Shown: one piece after another, positions 62,355 to 64,000 of the stretch
Numbering within the stretch: position 1 is the stretch's first letter
How the letters are laid out: each line of letters starts with the position of its first letter
Source of the DNA: JAZSNL01 sp045536365
Lineage (GTDB): Bacteria > Bacillota_I > Bacilli_A > ML615J-28 > CAG-313
Direction: 5' to 3'
Assembly (NCBI GenBank): GCA_045536365.1
Contig: JAZSNL010000013.1
Span: forward strand, 1-64,000
DNA length: 64,000 nucleotides
The notes under the pieces: generated by a model
The model's database searches: none
Seen by the model: only the letters and a program-made list of their open reading frames with translations
Told to the model about the DNA's origin: nothing
Position numbers and translations under genes: made by a program

Positions 62355-63452
62355 ATGAAAAAAAGAATATTATTATTTCTTATATTAATAGTATCTATCT
62401 GTTTTACATTAACAAGTTGTGGCAGTTTCTTTGAAGAACCTGTTAAACAAATTTCAGATATTACTGATCGTGTAGATCAAGAAGGTACTAAATATCTAGT
62501 AATTAGATACACTGATGGAACAAAAGTAGAATTTAAAATTCCTGAAGGTATAGATGGTAATGGAATTAAAGAAATAAAAACAACTAAAAACGAATCAGGT
62601 GATATTACTTCTGTAACTATTTATTATACAGATAAAGAAATGGAACCTATTACATTTGATGTAAAAGATGGTGTTTCTATATCAGGTATTATAACAAGAA
62701 CTGATGAAGAAACAGGTGAAGTATTTTTAGTTGTACAGTTCAGTGATAATACTGAATCAACTCCTTTCTTACTTCCTAAAGGAGAAAAAGGAGATCCCGG
62801 TAATGGATTTACTGGATTTGACAGTGTAACTAATGAAGATGGTAGTCAAACATATAATTTCCACTTTTCTGAATCAGAAGATGTTGTAGTTACAATTCCA
62901 GCACCTTTAAAAGGTGATACAGGTAGAGGAATTGTATCTATAGTAGGAACTGAAGAAGAAGGTTTATATGTTTTAACTGTTAATTATTCAGATGAAACAG
63001 CTGAAAGAGTAGTATTTAATAAACCAAAAGATCCAAATGCTTGGTTATCAGGAAGCGTAGCCCCTGATAGATCACTTGGAAGAAATGGTGATTATTATTT
63101 TGACACCGCTCATAAAGTTATTTACGCAAAAGAAAACGGAAACTGGTTAAAAGTAGTAAGTTTTGATGATAGTATTCATTATTACTATATTACATTTGAC
63201 CTAAATGATACTTTAGATGGTGGAGTAGAGGCGAGTATGCCTGAAGGTAGTTACTTATCTTATATCGTAGTAAGTAATACTTACTTTACTGATAATGGAT
63301 ATGACGCAATACCAATTCCTTCAAGAGAAGGATATAAATTCTTAGGTTGGTATCGTTCAAAAACAACAACTGCAACATCAGGTGCATTTACTGATCTAAC
63401 ACCTATCTTATCAGATTTAACTCTTTACGCAAAATGGGAGAAAATTAACTAA
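62355..63452 (+). CDS. Lipoprotein with collagen-like motif and Listeria-Bacteroides repeat
   Basis: The 365-aa protein has a lipobox LTSC (Cys near 22). Three similar beta units follow (YTDGTKVEFKIPEGIDGNGI; YTDKEMEPITFDVKDGVSI; FSDNTESTPFLLPKGEKGDPG), each ending in a short collagen-like G-x-x run. The C-terminus has the Listeria-Bacteroides repeat REGYKFLGWY…LYAKW near 330-363. Repeats suggest an extended adhesin or tether. It is 3 bases after the beta-helix gene. Confidence 0.85.
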   Translation: MKKRILLFLILIVSICFTLTSCGSFFEEPVKQISDITDRVDQEGTKYLVIRYTDGTKVEFKIPEGIDGNGIKEIKTTKNESGDITSVTIYYTDKEMEPITFDVKDGVSISGIITRTDEETGEVFLVVQFSDNTESTPFLLPKGEKGDPGNGFTGFDSVTNEDGSQTYNFHFSESEDVVVTIPAPLKGDTGRGIVSIVGTEEEGLYVLTVNYSDETAERVVFNKPKDPNAWLSGSVAPDRSLGRNGDYYFDTAHKVIYAKENGNWLKVVSFDDSIHYYYITFDLNDTLDGGVEASMPEGSYLSYIVVSNTYFTDNGYDAIPIPSREGYKFLGWYRSKTTTATSGAFTDLTPILSDLTLYAKWEKIN

Positions 63453-63472
63453 TTCATGAAAGGAGGGCCCAC

Positions 63473-64000
63473 ATGAAAAGAATGAGATTAAATTCATATT
63501 TAGTAATATTTTTAGCTACACTTTCTTTAATAAGTGTGGGCTTTGCTTCATGGGTAGCATCTAATGGTATGACTGCCTCTACAAGCGGTATGATCGTAGT
63601 AGAAGATGTATTAAAAGTTAATGAATATATTACTTGTAGTAGTGAGGGTATTACTAAATTTGATTTCTTTAAAACTGGATTTGTAAATGATGGTAACATT
63701 TCATATACTGAAGAAAATGGTAATACTTTTACTAGTGGAATAATAACAACTAAATTAGAAGTTAACATTGCAAATTGTAAATCTAAATTTAGTGATTGTA
63801 ATACCCTTGAAATTGATTTAAATCTTATGGCTGATCAAATCGAATTATTTAATAGCGGTAGTGATTCTAAAATCACAGTATCTGTTAATGATAATCGATT
63901 TGTTATTGATGAAGATTATATAACAGTATCTCCTTTTGTTACTGTTATGTATTTAGATAATTTCCATAGTTTAGAAGATACAATTGAAATAACAGTAACA
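63473..64000 (+). CDS. SipW-type exported protein 3 (cut by window end)
   Basis: The ATG lies 9 bases after AAAGGAGG, and the frame is open for 176 codons to the window edge. The signal end SVGFASWVASNGMTASTSG matches the two TasA-like proteins at the start of the operon. The mature part is beta-rich and, unlike the other two, has three cysteines by residue 105. It shows that the operon continues past the window. Confidence 0.8.
   Translation, partial: MKRMRLNSYLVIFLATLSLISVGFASWVASNGMTASTSGMIVVEDVLKVNEYITCSSEGITKFDFFKTGFVNDGNISYTEENGNTFTSGIITTKLEVNIANCKSKFSDCNTLEIDLNLMADQIELFNSGSDSKITVSVNDNRFVIDEDYITVSPFVTVMYLDNFHSLEDTIEITVT

Overview
The window is very AT-rich, uses A/T-ended codons, TTG and GTG starts in places, strong AGGAGG-type ribosome sites and TGA as a normal stop (metN and degV end with it). 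A T-box, a preQ1 riboswitch, forespore genes (spoIIAA, spoIIAB, spoVACDEF), DacF, AddAB, an RNase J2-like protein, KtrAB and an AgrC/AgrA-like pair point to a low-GC, endospore-forming, Gram-positive Firmicute. A gut Bacillus or Erysipelotrichia-like lineage is my inference. No rRNA, tRNA, CRISPR array or intact insertion sequence was seen.

Layout. 1-8.8 kb: nitroreductase and murI; a methionine T-box with metNIQ; pncB-pncA with an unknown membrane protein; a Na/Pi cotransporter. 8.8-11.5 kb: an accessory island with an orphan Rhs C-terminal cassette, a putative membrane immunity protein, and about 0.9 kb of gene-poor DNA with palindromes, repeats and gene debris. 11.5-18.3 kb: marR with a heterodimeric ABC exporter and a palindromic operator; MBL hydrolase; then leftward gtrA-like, GNAT and queT (preQ1 riboswitch). 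18.3-30.2 kb: CAT-like acyltransferase, ktrB-ktrA, a GH18 lipoprotein, TM2 protein, SDR, TraX, PlsC-like, diacylglycerol-kinase-like, a fused ABC transporter and a histidine phosphatase. 30.3-35.7 kb: the sporulation block dacF-spoIIAA-spoIIAB then spoVAC-AD-AE-AF, in Bacillus order but without sigF. 35.7-49.7 kb: YdcF, DegV, a DinJ/YafQ toxin-antitoxin pair, addB-addA, DUF362, an RNase J2-like protein, a NadC-like protein with altered active-site motifs, glycerate kinase and small membrane/lipoproteins.

49.7-64 kb holds the most unusual content. A leftward LytTR two-component pair lies divergently from one long rightward operon that runs off the window. The operon encodes two TasA/camelysin-like secreted proteins, a SipW-type (Ser-His) signal peptidase, a four-TM membrane-anchored AAA+ ATPase of McrB-like type, a DUF2357-like zinc-ribbon partner without a visible nuclease motif, an ABC exporter, a beta-helix surface protein, a collagen-motif lipoprotein with a Listeria-Bacteroides repeat, and a third SipW-type substrate cut by the window end. 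Two 9-base direct repeats 21 bp apart lie just upstream of the operon's weak -35, as expected for a LytTR-activated promoter. I propose this as a candidate undescribed surface-fibre export or assembly system. Function is inferred; no searches were run.
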